From contig JAJDYL010000030.1 in assembly GCA_022825195.1 (NCBI GenBank), forward strand, positions 1 to 57,961: a DNA stretch of 57,961 nucleotides. Direction: 5' to 3'. The stretch comes from Alphaproteobacteria bacterium (GTDB lineage Bacteria; Pseudomonadota; Alphaproteobacteria; Bin95). Positions 57,824 through 57,961 of this stretch are shown in pieces (the first letter of the stretch is position 1; the number at the start of each line of letters is the position of its first letter). The position numbers and the translations under genes are program-made. The notes under the pieces were generated by a model. That model had not been told where the DNA came from. It made no database searches and saw nothing but the letters and a program-made list of their open reading frames with translations.

Positions 57824-57961
57824 TCACTAGTGTCCGGTTGAGGCGGAGGATTTTTTCGAAAAAGTCTTTGTGATCGGTTGGTTGCGGGTGATTTCGGTTG
57901 GTGTCGATTTTATCCGAGCTCAGTCGGGCTGTGAGTTCCGGGACATGGTTCATGGTGGCCG
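57824..57961. mobile_element. Probable left end of an insertion sequence (incomplete)
   Basis: From about 57826 the composition changes sharply to lower GC (TTTTTTCGAAAAAG and similar). The boundary ACTAGTGTCCGGTTGAG looks like an IS terminus, and the repeat array is interrupted exactly there. The rest runs off the window, so neither the second terminus nor a transposase can be seen. The family cannot be assigned; an IS4-type end is only an impression. Confidence 0.4.

Overview
The window is very GC-rich and densely coded. It most likely comes from an alphaproteobacterium, probably a free-living, heterotrophic Rhodospirillales-like lineage. Four things point there: the neighbourhood of grpE, hrcA, rph, rdgB and hemW; the purC-purS-purQ-purL-bolA-grxD run; a SAM-II riboswitch in front of metZ; and a DUF1476 gene (the F1-ATPase zeta-type inhibitor, a largely alphaproteobacterial protein). 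There is no rRNA operon, CRISPR array or intact prophage. Both ends of the window fall in sequence unlike the core genes. The right end looks like the edge of an insertion sequence, so this may be a contig that breaks at repeats.

Layout: 1-2.3 kb holds a DUF1778 antitoxin with a truncated GNAT toxin, then a thiolase-like protein lacking the nucleophilic Cys, paired with a DUF35 Zn-ribbon protein. 2.4-7.9 kb holds a lipoprotein, grpE and hrcA on the minus strand and rph-rdgB-hemW on the plus strand. 7.9-9.0 kb is a gene-poor block of repeats: decamer arrays, palindromes, and a duplicated promoter plus small-ORF unit. 9.0-17.7 kb holds a gentisate-dioxygenase-like cupin with an MBL hydrolase, an ammonium transporter, a DnaJ-like protein, pdxH, a PhyH dioxygenase and a DMF-amidohydrolase-like large protein. 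18-29.3 kb is a nitrogenous-solute uptake region: an NMT1-type ABC transporter, an amidohydrolase, then a seven-gene branched-chain-type ABC operon with two permease pairs, two LivG and one LivF. 29.3-30.4 kb repeats the 8-kb block. 30.4-36.4 kb holds a flavoprotein disulfide reductase-like protein, a tandem TPR/glycosyltransferase-like protein, tRNA-Ile2 and a short-chain dehydrogenase. 36.4-39.6 kb is an unusual minus-strand operon of asparaginase-like, ThDP-enzyme and transthyretin/HIUase-like genes. 39.6-57.7 kb holds acnA, VapBC, cinA, a hydrolase/luciferase-like pair, SAM-II-metZ, a DNA glycosylase, an SDR, rpsD, a desaturase, a frameshifted HEPN/MNT toxin-antitoxin pair, and the grxD-bolA-pur cluster. 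It ends with an NRDE protein and DUF1476.

The most unusual material is of three kinds. First, the intergenic repeat system occurs at about 8 kb, 29.4 kb and 57.7 kb: period-10 GTCATGNNNN arrays, the palindrome GCGCGCATAATGCGCGC, and a duplicated conserved promoter with a possibly leaderless ORF followed by a second cistron with a strong Shine-Dalgarno. Second, the asparaginase/ThDP/HIUase-like operon has altered key residues in two of its three enzymes. Third, the Liv operon is expanded. Functions below are read from motifs and context only; no database search was possible.
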